From: Bolinopsis microptera
Taxonomy: Eukaryota; Ctenophora; Tentaculata; Lobata; Bolinopsidae
Assembly: GCF_026151205.1 (NCBI RefSeq)
Contig: NC_087072.1
Span: 16,135,669-16,199,668, forward strand
Length of the DNA stretch: 64,000 nt
Direction: 5' to 3'
Numbering within the stretch: the first letter of the stretch is position 1; each line of letters opens with the position of its first letter. The translations under genes and the position numbers were made by a program. Under the pieces are notes generated by a model. The model ran no database searches. It was not told the origin of the DNA and saw only the letters and a list, made by a program, of their open reading frames with translations. Below are positions 45,094-56,241 of this stretch, piece by piece.

Positions 45094-48000
45094 TTAGGGT
45101 TGAAACCAATAATTTTCCGGATTTCCTGGACTGCTTCGCTTATTCTTAAACATATGTTCTAGCTCCCGCCATATGAAGTTATCCTCGAAGGGCTGTTCCT
45201 CCTGCTCAAACGACAAGCCACCCAACTTGGACTGGTCCGGAGTCTGCAAGATGGTCCGTTCCGGAGAACTTGACCGGAGGAAAGCGTTATCCGGTGTTTG
45301 AGAACGGAGGAATAATGGAGAGGATCTGCCAGAAGTGAAATGTTGGGGGTCAGGAGTTTTGCTGCGAACTGGAGAATTGAAAAAGAGGAAGTTGGGAGAC
45401 TCCTGGTGAGTGAATGGTGATGAGACCTGGAGAGGAGATATCGGAGATAAGATGTTATCTCGGTTTGTTAGAGATTCCCCGATCAGCTGTTCTGTGAATG
45501 GTGATAAGACCTCTGCGAGTGGTGCGTTCACCTCGCTGTGGACTGAGGGCGGGTCTCTATCTGCTCTCTCTTCTTCAATACCAGCGAGAGGTAGGATCTC
45601 TTGTTTGTTGGCATTTTTCAAACTTTCTTTGTCTCCATTTGCTTTTGAAAGGCAAATTGCCTCAGTATTTAGGACATGTGCGTCTCCTAGGGCTGCTGCT
45701 CTGAGTTTGTCATTCTGTTCCAGCACATCTTGTCCCAGTATCATGGGTCCTGAATCTATTTTAATAACTTTTGATGACAATCGATTTTCATCCTCGTCAC
45801 ATTTTTCAGAGAACAGGCGCTTCTTCGCTTTGAAGATCTGTTTTACGAAACTCGACTCGCCTGACTTATGTGAGTTATCAATATTATTTTTAGGAGAGCC
45901 TTTATTTTTAGACTTAGGTTGTCTAGATTTCGGAGTTTTCCTGGGTGTCTTTCTGGGAGTTTTTCTTGGAGTTTTAGACAATTTCACAGTCTTGCCGTCT
46001 GGTGTTTTAGGAGATGATGTTGCTGTTTCTAGCATGTCGGTGTTAATTCCAACCAAAGCACCTGGCGGTAGATCGTCTGGTTCGTGGTCCTGTAACCTGA
46101 ATCCACCTGCTTCACAACCGCCCGCTGTAATTGCCGGAGCTGGAAGAGAGCCGCCCGGTAGCGGCTCAGCTATTCGAGAGCTCATGAAAATAACCGCTTT
46201 AAGGAGGTCCATGGCACTCTTAGTCCTGGGTGGGGTGCTGGTGATAGTGTGTCCTCCTTGCATCACATTGATGATCTGATCGTCTACCTCGTCTAGCGGC
46301 TCTACTCCTGTGTCTGCCAGTATGTCTTCTATCACTTTAGACAAAATGTCGGTTGGAGGGTCTGTTTGTTTGCTCACAGTACCTTCATGTTGGGCTGGTT
46401 GAGGAGGAAGGTTTAGAACTTTATCCTGGCTGGATTCTTGCTGGGTCGAATCGTGAATAGCGAATTCTTGCTGTCGAACAATCAGTTGAGCAGGATGGGT
46501 AGCATTGTCTTGATTACTATTTCCTACTACAACCGACTGCAGATGTGAACTTGAAGCTTCTTCCTCGGTGACTTGCTGATCAACTATGTTTGAGATGATC
46601 TCTGCTCCACGATGAGATTTACTAAATGGTGCACTCAACGCGCTGGCAATCTGTGCTGTAGGAGATGAACCATAGGAATTGGACGGATGCATTGTTTTAT
46701 TCTCACTAGATTGCTGAGTGTAAACAGTTTCTGAGGGGCTCGTTTGTACCACAGAATATGGTTCAGTTTGAGCAAGTTCTGTGAGATTGGTCCCCATCAG
46801 TTGATCCTGGCCTCCGATTTGAGGTACTTCTGCTAACCTCATAAGTTCAGCGCACAGCGGAAAGTCTCGGGTGCCTGGTGATAGTCCCTTCATTTCTTTT
46901 TCCTTTCCATCACGATCGAATGCTGTTTTTACAACCTTATTATCATCAGCTTTCTCACAAAATTCTTCTAGGCGTTCAGTCACGACTGGTTCTGATTCTG
47001 GGGCAACAATTGTTACACTAGTTGGCTGTTCCGTGTGAATTGATCCGAAATGTGCATCATTATGCACAGCATTCACTCCAACATTTGTAAACTCTGTTTG
47101 ATACCCGAGACCAGAGTCTATGACAACAGTTGGAGCTTGATAGAACTCTTGGGACCGATAAGCTATTTGGTCTGTTATGGGCATGTTTGTGTCTAAATCT
47201 ACAATATCTGTCGGGGTTTTCGCTGGTTCATCATACAAATCCTTATCATCCGAACAAGTGATAACGTATTGGTTGTTGTCAACTTTGATACCGTGAGCAC
47301 TTTCCAAACCCTCTGGAGTGTTGTCAGCAGCCAGCAACTTCTCTGCCTCAGGAGAGGGCAGGTTTATTGCATCTCCTGTTATGGTGAGGGTACCGTCCGG
47401 GTTGTGAGTTACTGGAACCAGCATCGCTTCTTTGCCTGGCAGGAGTGAGGGGTTAGTCGGAAGAATGCAAAATGCAAATTATCAAATTCGACTAATAGTG
47501 GGAAGGTGACGTAGGCTTGATTTGCCATGTGACAGATAATATCTTGTTAGGTATATGATCTGATTTATCTCTGTGCCAACTACCACTTCTCTACCATCAC
47601 CAAGGCCACTATAATTTTCGGAGATTTTGTAAAGTAAGGTACCAGAAGTCTTCTTTATAATATAAATGACATCTGAAAATTAACCTAAACCTGAATTTAA
47701 TCACAATACCTTGTAGTTGTAGCGTATGTAGGTCCTTTTCTTGTAGTTTCAAATTGTCTGTCTTCGTTCCGACAGGACTGCTACTCTTCTTTCGATTTTT
47801 GTTTTTATCTTTAGCAGGCTTCACAACAACTGTAAATAATATGTGTCTTCTTAAATATTTAAACTCTTGAATCCTTTTCTCGAAATTCAAGGTTCAGGAA
47901 GTCAAAGGGATCATAGTCTTTAAAAGTCTCATTAAATTTCAGAGGACACGTGTGACTGTGATTACTGAGTAATCTGAGCATACCTGTGTTTTTACCAGAT

Positions 48001-49720
48001 TCCAAAACCTCCAACACTGTATCGATGTTGTCATCCTTTATGGTATCCCTACACACCTTCTTTCTCTTGATATGTATCTTGAAGTTGTCCTTTCTCGTGA
48101 ATGTTGATTTACATTTCTTGCATCTAAACCTGTAAACACAAAGATTAAAGATCGAATCCCAATGATATCTCCACCAGATACTCACGGTCGTCGGACTGAT
48201 TGATAAATCGGCGGCGAGTCAGGCACGCTGTGTCTGGTTTTATATTAGCGACAAGAGAAGCGCCAATGTCGGACGTGACACCTTATGTAGAGTATTATGT
48301 AGAGTGCGAGTGTGGCCGTGACAAGACAAGTGAGACTAGTGACACCACCTAGCAATGTACTTGCTTTTGGTTTTGGTTTAGGGAGCAAACTTGCCACATT
48401 ACATAATTCTAGGATATGCATTATCGATATCTCTTGTTTTGAGCCTCATGGAATATCACCTCATTATTCCGAATTAGGAATGATGAGGTTCTAAGATAAT
48501 TATTAGTACGTGGGTACCCTATTGTGTACTTTTAATTGATAGACCTTCCTCAGAATACTCAATCTCTTAGAAAGTTAGAATACTCGACTACTCGAGACAT
48601 CCTCCTTCCTTGGATAATTGGATGCTTAGACTATATTGGCAATCGATCAATTAAAAAGCCGGTTATTGAAACGAACATTTCCGGCTGAAGTAAGTATTGA
48701 TATCACGTGCCGTATTTATATCACGTGCCGTATTTATATCACGTGCCGTATTTATATCACATGTTGAGGGAGAACTCTACCTCACCCGGCTAGCTAGGAA
48801 ATAAAGTGCCCTATGGATTGGACCTGTCGACTGTCAAATTTTACCGTGAGAGCGTGTGTAGAAGTGTGAGTGAAAGTTTTACAGTTTCTTAATCTAACTT
48901 TATGATCTTACTCTACATGATTGCATAGATAATGTATAACGTACCTCTGCTTGGCTTTCTCCGGGTCGTGGGTGTAAAGATGTCTGACAAGCTGATCGTG
49001 CCGTTTAAATTGTGCCGCGCACTCCGTGCACGTGTGGTCGCGCACACTCGTGTGGACTAACATGTGTGACCGCAAGTGGGATGTCTTCTGGAAGCTCTTG
49101 GTGCAGCGCGGGCAACGGTGTGATATGTTCAGACCTGGAGTAAACATATGACTTAAGTCAATTCGCTGCTATTGGTTCGGTTAGGTAAGCGAGGGCACTT
49201 CAGTAATTATGCAGACGGTTTGGGAAAACATTAGAAAAATTCACAAAAGGCATGATTCTATTTCTAAACGTTCGAGCTGGCAGAAATTCCGCAAGTATTG
49301 CACATATTCACTATTTAGCGAATACCGTCGAAACTTAAAGGTGAGTGTTGATAGCTCAGCATTTAAAAGAATTACCAGGTATGTGGCATTGCTTGACACA
49401 ATTGATACATGGGCATGGTCCTGGCTTTTCCTGAGCTGGAACTATAATTTCCTTCGGGGCCGGCGTCTCCTCTTTCTTCTTCTTCGTCCCATTTTTCTTC
49501 TCCTCTGAAGTCGAACTATTGGTTTTTCTCTTCTCGACACTGCGTCCCCTTTTTGTAAGAACTTGGAAGCAACGTTCCTGATGTTAGCGACAGATTCCTT
49601 ATACTCTGGATGGTTTACTTTGTGGTCCTCTAACTTCAGTACTGCTTGTGCGAGGATCCGCTTGGCTTCAGCTAGAGTCAGCTTCGGCTCAGCTGGTTTG
49701 ATGTTCTTTATCTTCGTCAT
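45094..49720 (-). CDS. C2H2 zinc-finger protein with long disordered acidic tail, five exons
   Basis: Minus-strand exons: 49720-49376, 49134-48945, 48129-47984, 47829-47710, 47435-45094. All junction phases fit, giving about 1047 aa if the frameshift below is corrected. The N-terminus MTKIKNIKPAEPKLTLAEAK is helical. A Lys-rich stretch and a Cys cluster (CPCINCVKQCH) precede two C2H2 fingers (HRCPRCTKSFQKTSHLRSHM, then CTECAAQFKRHDQLVRHLYT) and a third across the next exon junction (RFRCKKCKSTFTRKDNFKIH). The last exon encodes 780 residues of low-complexity acidic, Ser/Thr/Gln-rich sequence with a KTPRKTPRKTPRKTPK repeat and many SP/TP sites near the C-terminus. It is probably a nuclear DNA-binding regulator; I do not recognise the orthologue. 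Oddity: within exon 1 at about 49546-49555 (CCCCTTTTT on plus) the frame must shift by one base to reach the conserved continuation (KRKTNSSTSEEKKNG). Confidence 0.82.
48701..48768. promoter_or_regulatory. Tandem 18-bp repeat of E-box (CACGTG) motif in zinc-finger gene intron 2
   Basis: Three and a half units of TATCACGTGCCGTATTTA, each with a CACGTG E-box; the last is altered to CACATG. It lies within intron 2 (48130-48944). A regulatory role is inference; the repeat itself is plain. Confidence 0.7.
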
Positions 49721-51331
49721 GGTGGTCTAATGGAAGCCAATTATAAAAATAAATTAAAAACTAAGCCACCAAAATATCATATTGCTACATATAAACTTAA
49801 AGTAAAAACAAACGAAACTGCAATAAATGCAGACACACTATTTCGAAAGAGCTCCAACGACAGCTGTATGACTAGAATGATCAAATGTAAACGATTATCC
49901 CTAGTAGGGCTTGAAACTGTGCGGCTCGAAGCACTAGCACCACCCAGCACTCTCTCCAATCAGCGCATTTAAGCGATACATTATATGCACTGCAAGGATT
50001 CCCCCTCAGGGTCTCCAAGCCGCCCCAGGCGCAGTCACTAATAGCAGTTATTTGTTAATTATATAGCATAGTTAAGGGACAAGGTGAGGGACTCTACTAA
50101 AAATAGAGAGGGCTGTGGGCAACCTCTTGTCAGATTTAAACACTACAGTGCTGGTGCTATAAAGTGCTCTTTATACCATAACGGGCCTGATTGTAGCGCA
50201 TGCTTATTATCCAGCTGCAGCCCCAACAAGCTTCAACAAGCTCCTTTGCTGATCATCTGAATGATCTGGGGCGGAGACTATGAGGGGCTTATACTGTTCA
50301 CTGCAGAGATCACAAAACCTCACCGCCCTGTGAAACTAGCACACTAATTATAGGAGTTGATTAGCGTCTGTGTGTGAAGGGACGCGGGACAGAGCAGAAC
50401 TCCGTTTAAATCGGGTCGCATTTCGGTGAAACAGTGGAGACTCTGGTTTTGATATTTTTATTATGATAATAGCTCTCCAACAGAGGTGTGCTGGTCTTTA
50501 TTCTCGGTTCTGGAATCAGACACGCCACATTTCACACGTGGTGCACATTTTGCACTTGCGGCAATATGTGTTTGTACGTGTCATGATGTTTACACGTGGT
50601 GTAATATATGTCCAATATGTTTTCTAACACCACAGAATTTTCCTGTAGCATAAAAAACGTGTGATTTATAATGATGACTAGTATAGGTAGTGTTGCTGTG
50701 CTGGAGGAATTTGAAGCAAAAAAATGTCAAGTCTTGGAAACAAAAGTGAATTAGGTTTATGACAGTTTTCAAATTAGATGGTCCTTTTTTCTTTGTAATC
50801 TAATTTTTACGATATTCACAGTCATGGGACAGTCATTGAATTGAAAGAATAAATATTAATTTATGAATTAAAGCTGCTGAACAAGAACTAAATTAAACCA
50901 ATATAAACTTTATATCAGTATCACACGTGAAGAGATCATTACACAAACAGAAGTAAAAAACACACAACGTAACTATTCTTACAGCACAATAATTGTTCCA
51001 ATGTTTCATTCTAGTACGATATACATTACTAGTTTTCACTAAAGAACCGCTAGGGGGTCGAGCAAAGTTCATAATATTGCACTTTTAAGTTTTAACCTTC
51101 CATGTGACCAAAATGACTTCGTAGCAGGTCTCTTCAAAGGAACCAAGTAATGCCAAAATCAGTCTCTCACTGCTCATTCAGGGAGGCACACAGAGATGGC
51201 GTCCCTCCCTGAGCTGGGTATTTTCAAATTTACCACAGATATCAAGCGGCTTAATGCTAATATACAGCTCAACTCAATGTCCTTAGTCAGTTAGTGGTAG
51301 TCCTTTCATCAAGACATTTTTTCTAAGTCTG
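49721..51331. other. Intergenic region between zinc-finger gene and GPCR
   Basis: 1.6 kb. It includes the presumed promoter of the zinc-finger gene (49721 rightwards) and the 3' flank of the GPCR. Two CACACGTGGTG/TACACGTGGTG words occur near 50534 and 50591. No gene is recognised. Confidence 0.5.
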
Positions 51332-52609
51332 CTACTTGGCGACTCTGTTTTTGACAATGTTGCTCATATTATCTCCTTGATTATTTCGGATTCGGGGTGA
51401 GTCAATATTACTCCAGCTCTCACTTTTCAACTTGGTCAAATCGATAATTCCTCTGCTGTTCCATCCCCGCCTCTTAGAGCTGGGTATCTTGTCGACACTA
51501 ACCGAGGTTTCTTGACCCAGCTGATTGGAGATACCGCTCCTGTCGATAGTAGCCGTGCTATTACGACCATGCTCTTTTAAGGCCATAAATGTGCTGACAA
51601 TGCTGGATGTAGATTGAAGCTTTAAGATGCGGTTTTTCTTCTCCTCCTTGCTCCACCTCTTGAAGGCAGTCATTCTCATGTAGTATAGGACGGGGTTGAT
51701 GGCAGAATTGAGCACGATGAACACCACACAGGACACTGGCCATGCGTACCAGAACATCATCCTGTTCTTTAAGTACGGTCCAGGGTATGGTAGATGAGAA
51801 TGGATTCTAACATTCTCCATGGTGAGCATGATGCAGTACGGCATGTTGCAGAAGATGAAACAACCTGTGAAGATAGCTATTGTGATGGATGCCTCCTTCT
51901 TGTGGTTCTGAGCTCCTCTTATTGTCTCCTGACAAATAAGTCGAATGACTGAGACGATGAAGCTTATGAAGGTGACGATTGAAGGGACTGCAACAAGGAG
52001 AACCAACATGAAGGTGACTCGTCCCAGTGATTCTGGCTCAGGCTGGAGGAGACAGAATGGTCCCACGGAAAGGTAGATAAACCTTCCTTTGTAGATTGCT
52101 CCTGTTATCTCGACTACTAGCAGCATTATTGCATAGATCCCTAGACTCAACAGTGCCCGGAATTTGTTGACTTTGTAGAATGGTAGTACGATGGCAACAG
52201 TCCTTGATACACTCAGCAGCATGACCGTGAAAATGGTGAATTTCTGTAAGAAAAAGAAAGCAATATTCCAAAAACCACAAAAAATTAGATTATTGAAAAT
52301 TCCTGGGACACGACCCCTAAAAAATGCTATTGTGGTCGGGTAATGCCAGAAACTAATCACAAAATCACAAATACAGCTTATACTATACAATATAGCAGAC
52401 AAGTCCTTCCTTCCAGTGGAGTGGAAGTATCTTAAAGCTAGAATGTTTCCAGGGGTACCAATAAGTCCAAACAGGAGGAGGAGAACTCCGAGCAGTTTGT
52501 CTGCCGCGGGTCCACCTGATAAGTCCATCTCGTCCATTTTAACGTGGGGGTTGTACTTCTGCGTTCCGTTCATTCTAGTCCTGTTCAACTTTCTTTTAGT
52601 GAGACACAT
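51332..52609 (-). CDS. Class A (rhodopsin-like) G-protein-coupled receptor, intronless
   Basis: 425 aa in one exon. Seven hydrophobic segments: TM1 about residues 38-60 with GTPGNILAL (the GN motif), TM2 about 70-92, TM3 about 108-135, TM4 about 155-175, TM5 about 197-225, TM6 about 245-268 (FTGCFIFCNMPY), TM7 about 295-317 with NSAINPVLYYM (NPxxY form). The Cys in TM3 (FCGFWN) and the one in loop 2 (GPFCLL) could form the usual disulfide. The DRY position reads SRT (SVSRTVAIV), so Arg is kept but Asp and Tyr are replaced. The cytoplasmic tail of about 100 residues is Ser/Lys-rich. The N-terminus has one likely glycosylation site (NGT). A second in-frame Met (residue 13, or MDEMD at 25) could also be the start. 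The ligand cannot be inferred; it resembles the many lineage-expanded invertebrate class A receptors. Confidence 0.88.
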   Translation of the reverse strand: MCLTKRKLNRTRMNGTQKYNPHVKMDEMDLSGGPAADKLLGVLLLLFGLIGTPGNILALRYFHSTGRKDLSAILYSISCICDFVISFWHYPTTIAFFRGRVPGIFNNLIFCGFWNIAFFFLQKFTIFTVMLLSVSRTVAIVLPFYKVNKFRALLSLGIYAIMLLVVEITGAIYKGRFIYLSVGPFCLLQPEPESLGRVTFMLVLLVAVPSIVTFISFIVSVIRLICQETIRGAQNHKKEASITIAIFTGCFIFCNMPYCIMLTMENVRIHSHLPYPGPYLKNRMMFWYAWPVSCVVFIVLNSAINPVLYYMRMTAFKRWSKEEKKNRILKLQSTSSIVSTFMALKEHGRNSTATIDRSGISNQLGQETSVSVDKIPSSKRRGWNSRGIIDLTKLKSESWSNIDSPRIRNNQGDNMSNIVKNRVAK

Positions 52610-53869
52610 TTAACAATTAAAAGAAACAGTTCGAAGTTTACATTATTTAAAAGTGATGGGGAGTATTTTCAACTTTAAAACGGCTAAAAATCGGAGCCAG
52701 GAAGTAGTAACATTCTAGAAAGGCATCTATGATTTCATGCACCTTGACATTTAACTTCTTCGCTGAATATATTTAGAACAACGATCAGTGATGAGATTGT
52801 AGTGATGAGATACATGTTCAGATTTCTTACAGCTAAAGAACTGGAAGTGGGAGGAGTAATAGTTTCAAAAACTAGAAGGCAACATCCCTAAATTATTGGT
52901 ATGTTAACGAATAAGAATAACGATCAGTGTGGCTTGTTCAATACGTTACAAAGCTTCACGTAAGGAAGTAAGACATGTCACATGTTACCAGCCAGTTGTT
53001 AGTTACTCCCAGGCCACATGAAAGTGCGGCCGGGTTTCTAGATGATTATGCTAGTGTAATTTTAACAAAATAGCTATGTGTAAAACTGATTCTATAGAGG
53101 GGGGAAGGGGTGAAAATTAGCCAACAATTGATTACGTGAACGACCTCTTATCAGAAATTAATCGAAAGTTAATATCCTACCAGTACCACCTTTTAAAAGC
53201 GTGTAAACTCAATAATGTCATTATCATCTAAAATTATAAACTTGCAAAAGTTTTATGTGATCTTTGAGGTTTCTAACTTATGATGATGCTACGGAAAATT
53301 TTGTTCAACCAAACAAACAGTACAAACGCTCGAAACTTAACTGATCGAAAAGTCGAAAAAAAAGGAATACGTTGAACTGTATTCCGTAAAATGTACTAGA
53401 ATAATAAGAATATCCGAGGTGGTGGATGGTCTGACTCTATAATGCTTCCCATTCACAGCACAAAGTTCTTTATTAACTCACTTAATATCACACAAACAAC
53501 AATAGAGCAGAGCTAGGACTTGGCAGATATAACAATTGCATGAAAATATTGAACCTAGAGTAGAAAAATGGGGTCGGAAAATAAAACACTGTTGTGATGA
53601 ACAATATAATATATACCGTAAACATTAAATAACATGTTAAAGTAGCATGATATTTGTTTATTTATACTTTTATATAGTTCCTGGCTTAGTGAGTTGGAAC
53701 ATGCTGGTAAACCTATGCTATTGTGAGTTAGTTCCGCACCTGCAACACATGTAAGTGCTAAATACATGCGCTAACCATGGCTAACCTCATTGACTTGTCT
53801 CACAAAGTCACAATTCCTTTTTAGACTCACCTGTCTTCAAGATTCAGCTCTTTTATAAATTACTTACTT
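52610..53869. other. Intergenic region, no gene recognised
   Basis: 1.26 kb of AT-rich sequence upstream of the GPCR. No coding exon or structured repeat that I can support. Confidence 0.5.
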
Positions 53870-53884
53870 TATTACTGCTGTCTC

Positions 53885-54045
53885 ACAAGTCATTATTAGG
53901 GCTCGCTCCAACGTATATTCAAGACATGTTTCGGTACACTTATCATGGTCACACATTAAAACCTTATTATGGTTCCATCGTTTAACTCTAAGTTTGATGA
54001 GCGAAGCTTCTCAGTGGTGGCTCCAGAGATCTACAACCGTCTGCC
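53885..54045 (+). pseudogene. Fragment of a LINE reverse transcriptase C-terminus
   Basis: Plus-strand frames give GLAPTYIQDMFRY and, after a frameshift, VPSFNSKFDERSFSVVAPEI then YNRLP. These match the usual end of non-LTR retrotransposon ORF2 (LAPxYLxDLL, then GxRSFSxxAPxLWNSLP). Broken and very short. Confidence 0.65.
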
Positions 54046-54068
54046 TACTACGGTAGTAGGCAGACGGT
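54036..54068. repeat. Inverted repeat, 16-bp arms with 1-bp spacer
   Basis: ACCGTCTGCCTACTAC, one G, then its exact complement, immediately after the LINE fragment. Confidence 0.93.
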
Positions 54069-54095
54069 AATACTACCATCACATCAGCTGAATCA

Positions 54096-55108
54096 GGGGG
54101 GACAATGGGTATTTTTTCGTGAAACTTGATTTCGAGATAGCAGTTGACCAACAAACTAAGACCAGTGACCGAACTTTTGAGGGGGTCCCAGACCCGAACC
54201 GCCCAACGGTACCCGCGGGGCAGCCACGCTCATATTTGGTCCAAATTAGGCCCACTTTAGCAAAATACCCTGAACATGCCCAAAACCCAGGTTGAAGGTG
54301 CACTACTTGTAGCTAGTGGTCTCCTGAACTCGTATATGAAATTTCGTCAAGATTGAACAAAAAATGACTGAGTTATGAGCCAAAAACCATATGCCCATAT
54401 TTGGGCATACGCATCAAATTTGGTAGATTTCGTCCCATAAATTGGTCAAATATCCATATTTTTGAATGAGACTTACTTTATATGAAAGGTAAGCCTAAAC
54501 TACATATTCTCTGTAAGTTATAGCTTTATATCTATTTAAATGTGGATACTAAGACGAAAATACCCCAAAAAATGAACAAAATTGCCCGTATCTTCGTTCG
54601 CGCTATTCGCGGAATTGATTTCATTAATTTGGAAATAACTCAATCAGTTTTCAAAATTTTTGCATGAAATTTTCGGAATAGACTCTAAATCGCATTTCCA
54701 CCTTATTCTAGGAAGCCGATTTTTGATTTAGGCCTCCAAAAAAATTTGGCGGCCAAATTCTGAATTTTGCCAGGCAAATTTTGAAATTTGGCAGCCAAAT
54801 TTTTTTGGAGGCCTAAATCAAAAATCGGCTTCCTAGAATAAGATGGAAATGCGATTTAGAGTCGATTCCGAAAATTTCATGCAAAAATTTTGAAAACTGA
54901 TTGAGTTATTTCCAAATTAATGAGTTTAGGCTTACCTTTCATATAAAGTAAGTCTCATTCAAAAATATGGATATTTGACCAATTTATGGGACGAAATCTA
55001 CCAAATTTGATGCGTATGCCCAAATATGGGCATATGGTTTTTGGCTCATAACTCAGTCATTTTTTGTTCAATCTTGACGAAATTTCATATACGAGTTCAG
55101 GAGACCAC
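54096..55108. mobile_element. Fold-back element, copy 1
   Basis: The left end (GGGGGGACAATGGGTATTTT) matches the left end of the element at 60534. From about 54316 to 55108 the sequence folds back: 54316-54500 pairs with 54925-55108 (GTGGTCTCCTGAACTCGTAT and complement), and 54634-54770 pairs with 54785-54920 around AAATTTGG words. The left arm has about 130 extra bases (54500-54640) not mirrored at right. No transposase. It also contains ATATGCCCATATTTGGGCAT, itself an inverted repeat. Confidence 0.88.
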
Positions 55109-55990
55109 GGGGTATGAGAGGTTATGGAGACTGGGCGGTAGTTAGCAGCCGGTCCCCTTTCTTGGACGCAGGTGTGATGTACTGTGTTTTCATGCCAGAT
55201 AGTATCATGGCTCCGCTATCAAATAAGTCTTTCCAAAGTAGATATAACGTTCCACAATAAAATACACTAAAACCTTAATCTGTCAATAAGCTTTGCAAAT
55301 GTTTTATGTTATTGAGTCTCTATGAACGATCTTATCTCCAACATAATGCTTTCCCCTCCGTAAATATAAGCCACTTTATACTTAGATATTGTGTAGAAAT
55401 TACAAGCTTTTGTAGACCCTTTCCCCTGAGGCTGGTTCATTTAATATGTAATGTTATGTGGTTAATAAGGCGAGAAGTGTTAATTAATTAAGGGTGATAT
55501 TACTTTACGAAACGAAAACGTGAAAAAGTATTCAATACCCCGCCATTATGCGACACGAATATTGTATGATATATAACTAAATAATTTACAAAATTCGGTC
55601 AGGTGCCCATGTCTGAGCGACATACAAACATTAATTAGTCCTGCTAAGCAACAATGCAATGTACCAGGTGTGATTAATAGTCGCATTTAACGTAAAATTG
55701 TTATAAATCACCAAACATAACCTTGTCCTTAGCCAAAAACATAAAATAGACAAGATTTATCCTTTTATCATGGCATAAATAGTTAAACTATAAGGTATTT
55801 ACCCAGTTTGAAATGGACTATAAACGATCAGAGCATGCCCCAGTGAGTCCCAGCCAGACCAGTACCCATTAGCCTGGTTTCGGATGTCTCATGAGATAGC
55901 GGTAGTTCCTACATGATGTCTACATGACCAAGTACATACCTCTCAATCAACACCCTGTGCCTCTTAAAAACGGGAGAAAATTGTGTTTTT
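55109..55990. other. Intergenic region, no gene recognised
   Basis: AT-rich DNA containing only short ORFs without recognisable products. Confidence 0.5.
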
Positions 55991-56241
55991 CTCAATGATG
56001 TCCTGAAGATAGCTCTAATATAAGTAAAAACCCGGTTTTAGCTGCAATGATGTCCTGAAGATAGCTCTCAGTAAAAACCCGGTTTTAGCTGCAATGATGT
56101 CCTGAAGATAGCTCCAAGTAAAAACCCGGTTTCAGCTTCAATATCGATGATGTCCTGTAGATAGCTCTTAGTAAATACCCGGTTTTAGCTGCAATGATGT
56201 CCTGAAGATAGCTCTAAGTAAAAACCCGGTTTTAGCTGCAA
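55991..56241. repeat. Tandem repeat of about 46-53 bp, five copies
   Basis: Units begin at about 55994, 56045, 56092, 56144 and 56191. Each contains ATGATGTCCTGAAGATAGCT, then AGTAAAAACCCGGTTTTAGC. Unit length varies through small indels. The AACCCGGTTT core is self-complementary. Confidence 0.93.

Noticed and set aside
45410-46279. 289-codon plus-strand ORF
   Set aside because: It is antisense to the long disordered last exon of the zinc-finger gene; codon bias of that exon keeps the frame open.
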